Source: Phycisphaera mikurensis
GTDB lineage: Bacteria; Planctomycetota; B15-G4; JADJEK01
NCBI GenBank assembly: GCA_020723465.1
Contig: DYIW01000015.1
Location: 1-36,441 of the forward strand
Reading direction: 5' to 3'
Length of the DNA stretch: 36,441 nucleotides
Shown: positions 7,786 through 15,951 of the stretch, in pieces
Numbering within the stretch: position 1 is the stretch's first letter
How the letters are laid out: every line of letters begins with the position of its first letter
Position numbers and translations under genes: made by a program
Notes under the pieces: generated by a model
Told to the model about the DNA's origin: nothing
The model's database searches: none
What the model saw: only the letters and a program-made list of their open reading frames with translations

Positions 7786-9348
7786 TTAGAAGAGGACCTT
7801 GGCCACGTGCACGTTGGAGAGAGCGACGCTGCCGAGGTCCGTTCCCGGCGGCGCGAGCGTGGCGATCTGCACGTACACGTCCACCCCGAGCGGCAAGCCG
7901 CTGATCGGCGCGCTCAGCGAGCCGAGGCCCGCGGCGTTCGTCTGCGGCAGGAGTACCCAGAACGAGGCGAGGAGCAGCGGCGACCCCTGGAAGTCGATCG
8001 TCTGACCCTGGCTGCTGGCGAGCAGGATCGCGAGCTGTCCAGGCTTGCCTCCCCAGCGGTACGTGGCGCTCGTGCCGTTCTCCAGGTGCGCGGGGCCGAG
8101 CAGCAGCAGCGGCGAGGTCTCCACGTAGCCGAGCAGCACCTGCGCGCTCGAGCCGCCGGCCGTGGCCACCGTGACCGGCACCGGATCGAACGAACCGGGC
8201 GCCGGCGGCGGCGCGAAGGTGATGCACGAGTCGCTCTGGATCTCGAATCCCGTGCCCGGCAGGAGGGTAGTGGGGCCCACCTCGACGCGCAGGGCGCCGG
8301 TGAAGGCGCTGCCGCTGAGCGTGACCGTCTGGCCGCCGAGGGCCGCGACTGCCACCGGCGCGATGCCGCCGATCAGCGGCGGCGTGGGCGGCGAACCGCC
8401 GATGTCGATGGGGAAGGGATTGGACAGCAGGGAGCTGCCCGGGATCCAGAGGAGCACGTTGCCGTCCCGGGCCTCGGTCGGGATCGTGACCGCGAGCTGC
8501 TGCGGCGCGGCCGGCACGCCGTACACGACTCCCTGGATCGCGCCCGTGTCCTGCGACGTCTTGGACGTGAACTTGACGTTGACCGCGGCCGGGAAACTCT
8601 TGCCTTTGACGATCAGCGTGTTGCCGTTGCTCATCGAGCCGCCCAGGCCCGTGATCTCCGGCTTGGCCGGCGGCCGCGCGCCGTAGATGGCCTCCAGGCC
8701 GGCAAGGTCATCCGCCTCGAGGGAGCGGAAATTGCTGCCGCTGCCGCACAGATAGGCGCACATGGTCGCGTCGTTGCCGCAGTCGCCGCCGCAGCCGGCG
8801 GTGCTGTGGCCGAGTCCCAGCGCGTGCCCCAACTCGTGCGCGACGATCCCCTGGATGTCGATCTGGCCGGGAGCGGGCTCCCCCGGGCCGTTCGCCCAGG
8901 CCCAGCCCTCGCACAGGCGGATGGCCCAGCCGTTGGCGATGGGCGTGAGCGTGTAGGCCAGCGTGCCACCGCCGCAGAGCGAGTAGGTCCAGGAGATGGT
9001 GTTGGAGTCGCCGTCGCCGGCGCTGCTGGCCTGGCCCTGATAGTCGAAGTCGAAGTTCTTGCCGGCGTTGTGCTTGTCCGAGTTCCAGGCGGTCGCGGCC
9101 TTCCAGCAGGCGAGCACCGCGCCGTCCGCTCCGGGGTAGCCGGCCTCGGCTGCCTTGTTGGAGTTGGCCGAGTAGTCGAGGGCGTTGTTGTACACCCTGA
9201 AGTCCCGCTGGTAGCCGTAGCCGGTGGTGCCGAGCCCCAGGCTGCCGGAGAGCAGCGTGTAGGCGACGCTGGCGGACGGCAGGGCGAAGACGCAGGCGGC
9301 CGCCACGCAGGCGGCGCCGAGGACAGAGTAACGCAACGAGTGGGACAC
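7786..9348 (-). CDS. Secreted matrixin-like zinc metalloprotease with IPT/TIG-type domain
   Basis: A 520-residue exported protein. From the chosen GTG at 9348 it begins with a Sec signal peptide (SLRYSVLGAACVAAACVFALPSASVAY). The catalytic domain carries the metzincin zinc motif HELGHALGLGH at about 171-181, followed by a Met-turn candidate in DATMCAY, as in M10A matrixins. Several cysteines flank the site (GCGGDCGND), suggesting disulfides. After LEAIYGARPP, which ends the protease domain, comes an IPT/TIG-like beta-sandwich (PVAVAALGGQTVTLSGSAF) and another beta-rich C-terminal region. The ORF track starts at 9561, but those first 71 residues are Arg/Pro-rich and precede the signal peptide. 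GTG at 9354 is an equal alternative start. There is no recognisable surface anchor, so it is probably released or attached by an unknown signal. Likely substrates are extracellular proteins. Confidence 0.88.
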   Translation of the reverse strand: MSHSLRYSVLGAACVAAACVFALPSASVAYTLLSGSLGLGTTGYGYQRDFRVYNNALDYSANSNKAAEAGYPGADGAVLACWKAATAWNSDKHNAGKNFDFDYQGQASSAGDGDSNTISWTYSLCGGGTLAYTLTPIANGWAIRLCEGWAWANGPGEPAPGQIDIQGIVAHELGHALGLGHSTAGCGGDCGNDATMCAYLCGSGSNFRSLEADDLAGLEAIYGARPPAKPEITGLGGSMSNGNTLIVKGKSFPAAVNVKFTSKTSQDTGAIQGVVYGVPAAPQQLAVTIPTEARDGNVLLWIPGSSLLSNPFPIDIGGSPPTPPLIGGIAPVAVAALGGQTVTLSGSAFTGALRVEVGPTTLLPGTGFEIQSDSCITFAPPPAPGSFDPVPVTVATAGGSSAQVLLGYVETSPLLLLGPAHLENGTSATYRWGGKPGQLAILLASSQGQTIDFQGSPLLLASFWVLLPQTNAAGLGSLSAPISGLPLGVDVYVQIATLAPPGTDLGSVALSNVHVAKVLF

Positions 9349-9568
9349 GGGCACCTGCCGGGGCGCGCTGGCTGGGTGGTCGCGGTCCGGCCGGTGGGGC
9401 CGGGACGGGCCGCGCAGCGCGACTTCACCCCAGGGCGAGTGTAGCGGTGTGCGAGAGGCGCGCAACGGCCTCGCCGCGCGAAAAGCGCCGCGGCTGGCCG
9501 GACGCTCCGCGCGGCTCCAGACGCCGAAGCTGTGCGCGCCGCTGCCGGCCGGCCGCTTCATCGGCTGG

Positions 9569-12500
9569 TCAGGCCTCCCGCGCCGGCGCCTCGTAGGTCA
9601 GCCCGAACACCGTGTCCGTCAGCCAGCGCCGGAACCCCTCGTTGTCCATGAACTGCCGGAACAGCTCGGTGTCGTCCTTGAGCACCGCGGTCATGACGCG
9701 CTGCAGCGCCTTGTCGTGCTCGATGCGCGCGTTCTGTCGATCGGAGTGCCGCCGCGCGTTCCGGTAGGCCTTGTCCGCCGCGACGCGGCTCGGGATGTCC
9801 TCGGTGATGAGCTGGTGCACGCGGTCGGCGTCGGTCCACGGGATGTTGCCGAACAGGTCGTTGAAGGCCTTGAGGATGTTCGAGAGCCGGTCGAGCTCCG
9901 GCTCGGGCTTGTGGCCGCCGCCGCTCCCCGGCACGGGCTCGATCTCCGCGTCCGCGTCGGCGAGCTGGATCTTGACCGCCGCCTTCTTCTCCACCCGGTA
10001 GCTGTCCATGTCGATCGTTTCCAGAATGCCCTTCGCCAGGTCTTCCTCGACGGGTGCCGGCAGCTTGGGCACCAGGAAGGTCAGGAAGATGGAGAGCTTC
10101 TCCCACTCGGCGCGGGTGTAGGGCAGGATCGACGAGAGGAAGCCGTAGGTGCGCAGGAAGGCCTTGGCCTTGCCCTTGAAGTCCACCTGTCCGTCCTCGT
10201 CGAGCCGAGCCCGGTACTCGGCGACGCAGGCGTCGAGGATGGGATCGAGGCGGTCGCGGTCCGCGCCGCCCAGGTAGAGGGCGACCAGGTCGTCCACCTG
10301 CGCCGCGGCGTACACCTGGGATCCATCGAGCGCCGCCTTCAGGTCGTGCAGCTTGTTGGGATCGGTCTCCTCGGCCAGGATCGTCGTGCGGTAGTAATCG
10401 GCGAACGCCTCCTGGATCGTGGCGGCGTCGTTCATGAAGTCGAGCACGAACACGTCGTGCTTCTTCGGGTGCGCGCGGTTGAGCCGCGAGAGCGTCTGCA
10501 CCGCCTTGATGCCGGAGAGGATCTTGTCCACGTACATCGTGTGCAGCAGCGGCTCGTCGTAGCCGGTCTGGAACTTGTCGGCGCAGACCAGGAAGCGGTA
10601 CGGGTCCTGCTGGATCTTGCCGGCGATCTGGCTGGAGGGGAAGCCGTTGAGCGACGCCTCGCTGACCCTCGCGCCGCCGTAGTCGTGCTCGCCCGAGAAC
10701 GCCACGATGGCCTTGAGGCGGCTCTTCTGCTCGGCGAGGTAGTCGCGGATGGCGTGGTAGTACTGGATGGCGCGCTCGATGCCGCTCGTCACCACCATGG
10801 CGCGCGCCTCGCCGCCGATCTTCTGCAGCGCGAGCACCTGAACGTGGAAGTGGTCGACCATGATCTCGGCCTTGAGCCGGATCGCGTGCTCGTGGCTCTC
10901 GACGTAGCGGCGCAGCTTCTTGTTCGCCTTCCTGGTGTCGAACTCCGGATCGCTCTCGACCTTCTTCACCAGCTTGTAGTAGCTCTCGACCGGCGTGTAG
11001 TGCTCGAGCACGTCGAGGATGAAGCCCTCCTGGATGGCCTGCTTCATCGTGTAGCCGTGGAACGGGCGGTGCTTCACCGTACCGCCGGGCTGCGGCTCGG
11101 GCGCGCCGAAGATCTCGAGCGTCTTGTTTTTGGGCGTGGCGGTGAAGGCGAAGTAGCTGGCGTTGGGCAGGAGCTTCTTCGCCTCGATGATCCGGTTGAT
11201 CTTGTCCTCGAGTTCCTCCTCGTCTTCAGGCTCGGCACCAGCCTCCGACAGCGCGATGGACAGCTTCGCCGAGGCGCGCCCGCCCTGGCTCGAGTGCGCC
11301 TCGTCGATGATGATCGCGAAGCGCCGGCCGCGGTGCTCGCTGCCGATCTCGTCGAGGACGAACGGGAACTTCTGCACCGTGGAGATGATGATCTTCTTCC
11401 CCTCGGCAATGAACCTCCTGAGGTCACCCGAGTGCTCGGCGTGCCCGACCGTGGCGCCCACCTGGGCGAACTGCTTGATGGTGTCGCGGATCTGCTGGTC
11501 GAGGATCGTGCGGTCGGTGACGACGATGATCGAGTCGAAGACCGCCGCCTCGCGCTGCTTCAGGCCGATGAGCTGGTGCGCGAGCCAGGCGATGGAGTTC
11601 GACTTGCCGCTCCCGGCCGAGTGCTGGATGAGATAGCGCCGGCCCGTGCCGCGCGCCCGCGCGTCGGCGAGCAGCCGGCGCACCACGTCGAGCTGGTGGA
11701 AGCGCGGCCAGATCTGCACCGCCTTCCTCTTGCCGGTCTTCTTGTCCCTGGTCTCGACGACCTGCGCGTAGTTCTCGAGGATGTCGGTCAGGCCTTCGCG
11801 CGTGAGGATGCGCTTCCACAGATAGTCGGTCTTCAGGCCGTCCGGGTTGGGCGGGTTGCCCGCGCCGTCGTTCCAGCCGCGGTTGAAGGGCAGGAACCAC
11901 GAGCTCTTGCCCTTCAAGTGCGTGCAGAAGCGCACCTCGTGGTCGTCCACGGCGAAGTGCACCACGCAGCGCCCGAACTCGAGGAGCTTCTCGCGCGGGT
12001 CGCGGTCGCGCTGGTACTGCTCGACGGCGTCGGCGACTGTCTGCTTGGTCAGGCTGTTCTTCAGCTCGAAGGTGGCGACCGGCAGGCCGTTGATGAACAG
12101 GCCCAGGTCGAGCGCGCGCTGCGTCTCGTCGCGGCTGTAACGGAGTTGCCGGGTGACGCTGAAGCGGCTCTGGGCGTAGCGCTCGGCGGCCTTGGCGTTG
12201 CCCGGCGAGGGCGTGCCGTAGAAAAGGTCGAGGTGGTGCGGCCCGTGCTTGAGCCCGTGGCGCAGCAGGTCGATCGTGCCGCGCTTGGCTGTCTCGCCCT
12301 GGAGCCGCGCCAGGAACTTGCGTCGCGCCGGCCCCTCCTGGCCGAGGTCGAGCGCGCCGGCCACCTCCGGCTGCGTCTCGTGCAGGAAGGCCGAGAGCTG
12401 CGCGAGGTCCACGCAGTACTCCCGGTCGTAGTCCTCGGGACGGCCGCAGATCCAGCCCGCGCCGTAGGCAGCCGGCCGCTCGTGGATGGCGCCCGCCTTG

Positions 12501-12583
12501 ACCGCTCCCGGATCGCAGGCCGACCCGGTCAGCACCGTGCAGATCAGCCGTTCGAGGCCGCGCTCGGAGGTGTCGGAGGTCAT
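9569..12583 (-). CDS. hsdR: Type I restriction enzyme R subunit (translocase/endonuclease)
   Basis: The ATP-driven DNA translocase and nuclease of a type I restriction complex (R2M2S). The PD-(D/E)xK nuclease lies near residues 155-195, with D159 and E173-L-K175 (TFELKN). The SF2 motor follows: Walker A in HSAGSGKSNS (about 321-330), IIIDEAH (DEAH at 427-430) and FTATP (about 480-484). The helical C-terminal region binds M. The length of 1004 aa is normal. The ATG at 12583 is chosen because AAAGGG lies directly upstream and the family typically begins MTSDTSE. The track start at 12613 would add 10 residues. The gene is separated from the rest of the island by the only long gap, and a possible 29-residue ORF overlaps its start by 4 bp. 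This allows R to be regulated apart from M and S. Confidence 0.97.
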   Translation of the reverse strand: MTSDTSERGLERLICTVLTGSACDPGAVKAGAIHERPAAYGAGWICGRPEDYDREYCVDLAQLSAFLHETQPEVAGALDLGQEGPARRKFLARLQGETAKRGTIDLLRHGLKHGPHHLDLFYGTPSPGNAKAAERYAQSRFSVTRQLRYSRDETQRALDLGLFINGLPVATFELKNSLTKQTVADAVEQYQRDRDPREKLLEFGRCVVHFAVDDHEVRFCTHLKGKSSWFLPFNRGWNDGAGNPPNPDGLKTDYLWKRILTREGLTDILENYAQVVETRDKKTGKRKAVQIWPRFHQLDVVRRLLADARARGTGRRYLIQHSAGSGKSNSIAWLAHQLIGLKQREAAVFDSIIVVTDRTILDQQIRDTIKQFAQVGATVGHAEHSGDLRRFIAEGKKIIISTVQKFPFVLDEIGSEHRGRRFAIIIDEAHSSQGGRASAKLSIALSEAGAEPEDEEELEDKINRIIEAKKLLPNASYFAFTATPKNKTLEIFGAPEPQPGGTVKHRPFHGYTMKQAIQEGFILDVLEHYTPVESYYKLVKKVESDPEFDTRKANKKLRRYVESHEHAIRLKAEIMVDHFHVQVLALQKIGGEARAMVVTSGIERAIQYYHAIRDYLAEQKSRLKAIVAFSGEHDYGGARVSEASLNGFPSSQIAGKIQQDPYRFLVCADKFQTGYDEPLLHTMYVDKILSGIKAVQTLSRLNRAHPKKHDVFVLDFMNDAATIQEAFADYYRTTILAEETDPNKLHDLKAALDGSQVYAAAQVDDLVALYLGGADRDRLDPILDACVAEYRARLDEDGQVDFKGKAKAFLRTYGFLSSILPYTRAEWEKLSIFLTFLVPKLPAPVEEDLAKGILETIDMDSYRVEKKAAVKIQLADADAEIEPVPGSGGGHKPEPELDRLSNILKAFNDLFGNIPWTDADRVHQLITEDIPSRVAADKAYRNARRHSDRQNARIEHDKALQRVMTAVLKDDTELFRQFMDNEGFRRWLTDTVFGLTYEAPAREA

Positions 12584-12669
12584 CGTGCCCTTTCCTTCCC
12601 GCCAGGCGTCCATGCGCGGCGGGTCCAGCCCGGCGGTCCGATCACGTAACCGTCAAGCACCTGGGTCAT
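12580..12669 (-). CDS. Candidate 29-residue ORF overlapping the hsdR start
   Basis: ATG at 12669 opens a frame of 29 codons (starts MTQVLDGYVIGPPGW) whose TGA overlaps the hsdR ATG as ATGA. A G-run of Shine-Dalgarno type (AGGGGGGG) lies about 6 nt upstream of its ATG. The 4-bp overlap repeats the pattern seen at every other junction of this island. It could be a leader peptide that couples hsdR translation to transcription or to a signal, or a chance frame. I recognise no family. It is too short to judge by composition, so confidence is low. Confidence 0.25.
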   Translation of the reverse strand: MTQVLDGYVIGPPGWTRRAWTPGGKERAR

Positions 12670-12889
12670 CTTCGACCCCCCCTGGAGGCGGCAGCCCGGC
12701 AGGCGTGACCCTTGCTGGCGACCTGCTCCACTCACGCCATGGCCCTTTTGCTCCGCCCTTTACTACGGCCTTTACTAGATCCCGCCGATACCGCACAACG
12801 TAGTAAAGGCGAAAGCTGTTGTTTCCGCGAGGTTTGTGACGACGGCCATGCCTTGCTGGCAGCTTCATCTGAGGGAATCCCATAATCCT
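12584..12889. other. 306-bp gap between the AlbA_2 gene and hsdR
   Basis: No established gene lies here. The gap is less GC-rich than its surroundings (33/60 in the line at 12781). It contains three CCTTTACTA boxes (12757-12809) and two low-confidence short ORFs (12732-12893 and 12580-12669), which together leave about 62 nt uncovered. A 76-codon frame at 12653-12883 in another phase has nothing recognisable. Either a promoter/operator for hsdR or a decayed gene could occupy the gap. Confidence 0.6.
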
Positions 12890-12893
12890 TCAC
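12732..12893 (-). CDS. Candidate 53-residue basic ORF coupled to the AlbA_2 gene
   Basis: GTG at 12893 overlaps the TGA of the preceding AlbA_2 gene (GTGA), the same junction type as the genes upstream. The frame gives 53 residues (starts MKDYGIPSDEAASK) and ends in a repetitive basic tail (SKGRSKGRSKR) encoded by the CCTTTACTA boxes. The same frame also runs antisense-free through the AlbA_2 gene as a shadow ORF, so the open frame alone is weak evidence. It may be a small accessory protein, a frameshifted remnant of an AlbA_2 C-terminus, or noise. No family recognised. Confidence 0.22.
   Translation of the reverse strand: MKDYGIPSDEAASKAWPSSQTSRKQQLSPLLRCAVSAGSSKGRSKGRSKRAMA
12757..12809. 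repeat. Three CCTTTACTA boxes: two direct copies and one inverted
   Basis: CCTTTACTACG (12757-12767) and CCTTTACTA (12769-12777) are direct copies spaced 12 bp apart. CGTAGTAAAGG (12799-12809) is the perfect 11-bp reverse complement of the first. The arms could pair as a hairpin with a 31-nt loop or serve as protein-binding sites. They sit about 175-225 bp upstream of hsdR, downstream of the gene for a likely DNA-binding protein, so an operator is plausible but unproven. Confidence 0.6.
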
Positions 12894-14575
12894 GAATTCC
12901 CTTCTTGGCGGTCGGGCGCGGCAAGCACCCATGCGGGCCGATGCCGGGTGCCACGGTTCTGAAGGCTCCCCGCTCGCCGGAGCTTCTGGAGGAGATTGTT
13001 GATCTTCCGGCGCTTCTGCTCGTGGCTCAGACGATCCGGGAGCTTGGATAACAGGAGCTGGTCGATCTCTTCGCGGCCCACCGGCCCGTGCTCGCGCACC
13101 AGGGCCAGCATCAGATCGAGGTAGTACCGCTGATCGAAGCCGCGTTCCCGGATGTGCCGAGCCGCGTCGCCGGTCGCTCGCGCAACCGCTCCGGCCACGA
13201 TCAAGTTGGGGTAACGACCCTCGACCAGACCCGCGGTCTTCAGCCGGCGATGCTCGTCCCGGCTGATTCGCTGCCCTTTCTGCACGCGGTCGAGCAGCAT
13301 GACCTGCGCCAGATCGAGATCGGTCCGAGCCATCAGCAGCCGCGTGTAGCGCTCGTCGAGGATCCGGCCCGTGAGGGCCACTACCACCTGCCCGGGCTTG
13401 GTCAAGTCGTAGTCCGGTAGCGGGAACGAGCGCCGCCGCTGCGTCTCGAACATGCGCTTGATGCCGCCGCCCTGCGTGTCGATCAGGTTCAGCTCGACCA
13501 TCGCGCGTGCCAGGAATCGGTTGCGGTACATCGGTTGCGGAGCGTCCTGCCGGATCACGGTCTCGATGTCTCTGGGAAGGAAGTCGCCGACGTTGAGCAC
13601 GAGCACGCGATCCGGGAACTCGACCACGACGACGCGCCCCTGCCGCCGGTAGTCCTGATGCGCGATGGCGTTGTGCAGCGCCTCGCGGATGACCCACGGG
13701 TCGTACTGTGTGAACTCGAGCGGGAATAGCGTCGCGTGCGGCAACACGCGCACGATCAGGTTGCGCACGCGCTTCAGCAGGCGATCCCCGGCGACCAGGA
13801 ATGGCGGATCGATGTGCTCGTAGTCGAGCTCGCGGTTCCCGGCGTCCTTGAGGATCCAGGAGACCTGGGCCACCGCGGGCGAGAGCAGGCTCGCCGACTC
13901 CCCACGCCCGAGCAGCACGATCGCGGCGTTCGTGACCGCGCCCTGCTTCAGGACCCTGGCCTTGTTCAAGAAGGTCCGGTCGTCCCACTCGGCGATCTCG
14001 CTCGCCTGCCTCGCGTGCTTGAGGACGAACTGCTCGCGAGCCTTCGCCACGGCCTCGGGGTCCAGGTCCTCCAGGGTGGCCCCTTCGCACACCTCCGCCG
14101 ACCAGTCGGAGCCGCGCGTCCAGAGCGCGCGCGCCTTCTCCGGGTGGTTCCGCAGCTCGGTCTTGCTGCTTCCCACGCGCACGTAGGCCGTGCCGAGGAA
14201 CGTCACCGGCTCGTCCCGGGCGGAACCGACCTCGAACACGACGACCCGGCCGCCGGGGTGCTCGACGACGCGGACCTCGAACTCGGTGTTCGGCCGCAGC
14301 CCCGCCGCGAGCCAGGGCAGCAGGTCCTGATTGCCCTTGCCCTTCGTTGCGTAGGGATCGAAGCCCGTGCCGGCGACCGCGTGCGTGCGGTCGTCGATGC
14401 CGAACAGGAGGTAGCCGCGCGGCTGGCTCGCCAGGCAGGCGGAGTTGGCCAGGGCGCACAGGAGCTCGCCGAGCAACCGCGGCTCGCAGCGGTTGCGCTT
14501 GAACTCGAACCACTCGGTCTCCGCCGGCAGCGCTCGCAGGCGATCGACCAGGGCCACGAGCTCACCGCCGTTCAC
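12890..14575 (-). CDS. AlbA_2 (Schlafen-type) DNA/RNA-binding protein with HATPase-like and winged-helix regions
   Basis: A 561-residue protein. The N-terminus carries an AlbA_2 domain (about 15-140) with ETEWFEFKRN and RGYLLFGIDD, as found in putative regulators and Schlafen-related proteins. The central part has an HATPase_c_4-like N-box (REALHNAIAHQDY, 297-309), a NVGDFLP segment near 328 and a glycine-rich TQGGGIKRM near 367, a layout common in 'RecG-related' transcriptional regulators. The C-terminus (490-555) is compatible with a winged helix. The start is GTG at 14575, overlapping the hsdS stop by 4 bp, so it should be co-translated with the modification genes. Proteins of this type are often found in type I restriction loci, but their role there is not settled. 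Regulation of hsdR or an anti-phage effector role are both possible. Confidence 0.88.
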   Translation of the reverse strand: MNGGELVALVDRLRALPAETEWFEFKRNRCEPRLLGELLCALANSACLASQPRGYLLFGIDDRTHAVAGTGFDPYATKGKGNQDLLPWLAAGLRPNTEFEVRVVEHPGGRVVVFEVGSARDEPVTFLGTAYVRVGSSKTELRNHPEKARALWTRGSDWSAEVCEGATLEDLDPEAVAKAREQFVLKHARQASEIAEWDDRTFLNKARVLKQGAVTNAAIVLLGRGESASLLSPAVAQVSWILKDAGNRELDYEHIDPPFLVAGDRLLKRVRNLIVRVLPHATLFPLEFTQYDPWVIREALHNAIAHQDYRRQGRVVVVEFPDRVLVLNVGDFLPRDIETVIRQDAPQPMYRNRFLARAMVELNLIDTQGGGIKRMFETQRRRSFPLPDYDLTKPGQVVVALTGRILDERYTRLLMARTDLDLAQVMLLDRVQKGQRISRDEHRRLKTAGLVEGRYPNLIVAGAVARATGDAARHIRERGFDQRYYLDLMLALVREHGPVGREEIDQLLLSKLPDRLSHEQKRRKINNLLQKLRRAGSLQNRGTRHRPAWVLAAPDRQEGNS

Positions 14576-15951
14576 GCCTCGGCCTCCTCGGGCGCGTCGG
14601 CGGCGTCCTCGGCGTCCGCAGCGCCGGTGTCGCCCGCAGCCTCGGTTTCGTCGAGCGGCTCGGCCTCTTCGGTCTCCTCCGGCAGGCGAGCCGCGGCCTC
14701 GCGCACGTCGAGCTTGCCGGTGACGACGTCGGCGATGAGGCGGGTGCGGAACTCGCGGAGGAGGGCGATCTCTCGGCTCGCGCGATCACTCGCGGTCCGC
14801 AGGGGAACCGTCTCGCGCGCCGCCCGCGCGACGATTCTGTCTTGTTCCTCTCGACCGGGCACTGCGATCGCAATACCCATTAGCCGTTCCTGTGTGAGCT
14901 TGGGCTGTGCCGCCCCCGAGATCCAGGGAAGGTAGTTCAGGTTCTGCAGCACACCGGCCAGGTATTCGAGATTCCCTCGCCGTGGCTTCAGGATGTGTGC
15001 GTGGTTGTTCACCCAGAACCTGCCGCGTGCGATGATCGCCAGCGGCAGGTGGCGCAGCACGAGGTTCGCGCCGTCCTCCGCGATCAGCAGCACTTCGCCG
15101 TCGAACAAGTAGTTGTCGACCTTGTCGATCACACCAGAAGCGCCGTAGTAGTCGTAGCGCCTCATGGTCATGGCGCCTCGTTCGGTGCCGCTCAGCGGAA
15201 CTCGCTGTCGGTTGAGGCAATGGAATTCGTCCTTGACGCGGGTGACTTCCCAATGCTCCGGCACATCCCCCAGCCACTCCACGCCGGAGGGCTTGAGGCG
15301 GACGTTGGGGTCGAGGCCGCGGGTGACGGCGCGGTGGATGATGGCCTGCTTCTGCTCCTCCAGCAGCTTGATCAGCTTCTGCTTGGCGCGGATGTAGCGA
15401 CGAATCCGCCGGTCCGCGTGGTCGAGGAAACGGACGATCGCCGCTTGTTCGGGGAGGGGCGGGAGCGGCACAGGCTGAGAGCCGAACGCCTCAAAGCGGA
15501 AGTCTGTCGATCGCTCGCGAACGCCCTTCGCTAGTGCTTGGATCCATTGGTTCCGCGCCATCTCGCGCACGGCGTAGGCATAGTAGCGGGAGTCTGTCGC
15601 CGGTTCCGGTTCACACACGGAGTAGACAGGAGTGCCCTTTCCGTCAGCGTCGGCGACACCGATGGCTCCCGCAAAGGCGTCCATGGCGTGAATCACGAGA
15701 TCGCCTCGCCGGATGCCCTGGTAGCCGATCTCCTTGAGGGACTCGGTGAACCCGCGAAGGCGCCGGTTCTTGCGGAGCGTAACGGCCCCATCACGGAAGC
15801 AGGTCACAACCTCATCGGAATCTCTTACGGGCCTGTTCATCTGTCGGAACAGCCACTTCGCGCGCTCCGTCTCCCAATGCTCCGGCACGTCCCCCAGCCA
15901 CGGCACGCCGGAGGCCCTCATCGCGGGGTAAGGCTTGAGACCGGCGATCAC
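14572..15951 (-). CDS. hsdS: Type I restriction-modification specificity subunit S
   Basis: The DNA-recognition subunit that directs both methylation and restriction to a bipartite target. The 459-residue protein has two tandem recognition halves, each opening with the same motif (SGVPWLGDVPEHWE at about 14-27; SGVEWLGDVPEHWE at about 222-235). The first half ends with LPPLPEQAAIVRFLDHAD and a long spacer helix (about 165-212) that sets the gap between half-sites. The second half-site TRD spans about 240-370. The last 40 residues are an acidic Ala/Glu/Asp tail not needed in ordinary S proteins. The start is GTG at 15951 inside the stop of the Mrr-like gene (GTGA); the track ORF extends falsely to 16650. 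The first TRD is visibly less GC-rich than the neighbours (33/60 in the line at 15781), fitting recombinational exchange. Confidence 0.95.
   Translation of the reverse strand: MIAGLKPYPAMRASGVPWLGDVPEHWETERAKWLFRQMNRPVRDSDEVVTCFRDGAVTLRKNRRLRGFTESLKEIGYQGIRRGDLVIHAMDAFAGAIGVADADGKGTPVYSVCEPEPATDSRYYAYAVREMARNQWIQALAKGVRERSTDFRFEAFGSQPVPLPPLPEQAAIVRFLDHADRRIRRYIRAKQKLIKLLEEQKQAIIHRAVTRGLDPNVRLKPSGVEWLGDVPEHWEVTRVKDEFHCLNRQRVPLSGTERGAMTMRRYDYYGASGVIDKVDNYLFDGEVLLIAEDGANLVLRHLPLAIIARGRFWVNNHAHILKPRRGNLEYLAGVLQNLNYLPWISGAAQPKLTQERLMGIAIAVPGREEQDRIVARAARETVPLRTASDRASREIALLREFRTRLIADVVTGKLDVREAAARLPEETEEAEPLDETEAAGDTGAADAEDAADAPEEAEA

Noticed and set aside
9449-12649. 1066-codon plus-strand ORF opposite hsdR
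   Set aside because: It mirrors hsdR exactly, has no family motif and is rich in Arg, Val, Leu and Gly from GC-biased antisense reading.
12653-12883. 76-codon ORF in the AlbA_2-hsdR gap
   Set aside because: Its ATG is only 3-4 nt from an AGGA element, the product has no family features, and the overlapping GTGA-linked frame fits the island's junction style better. Neither is secure.
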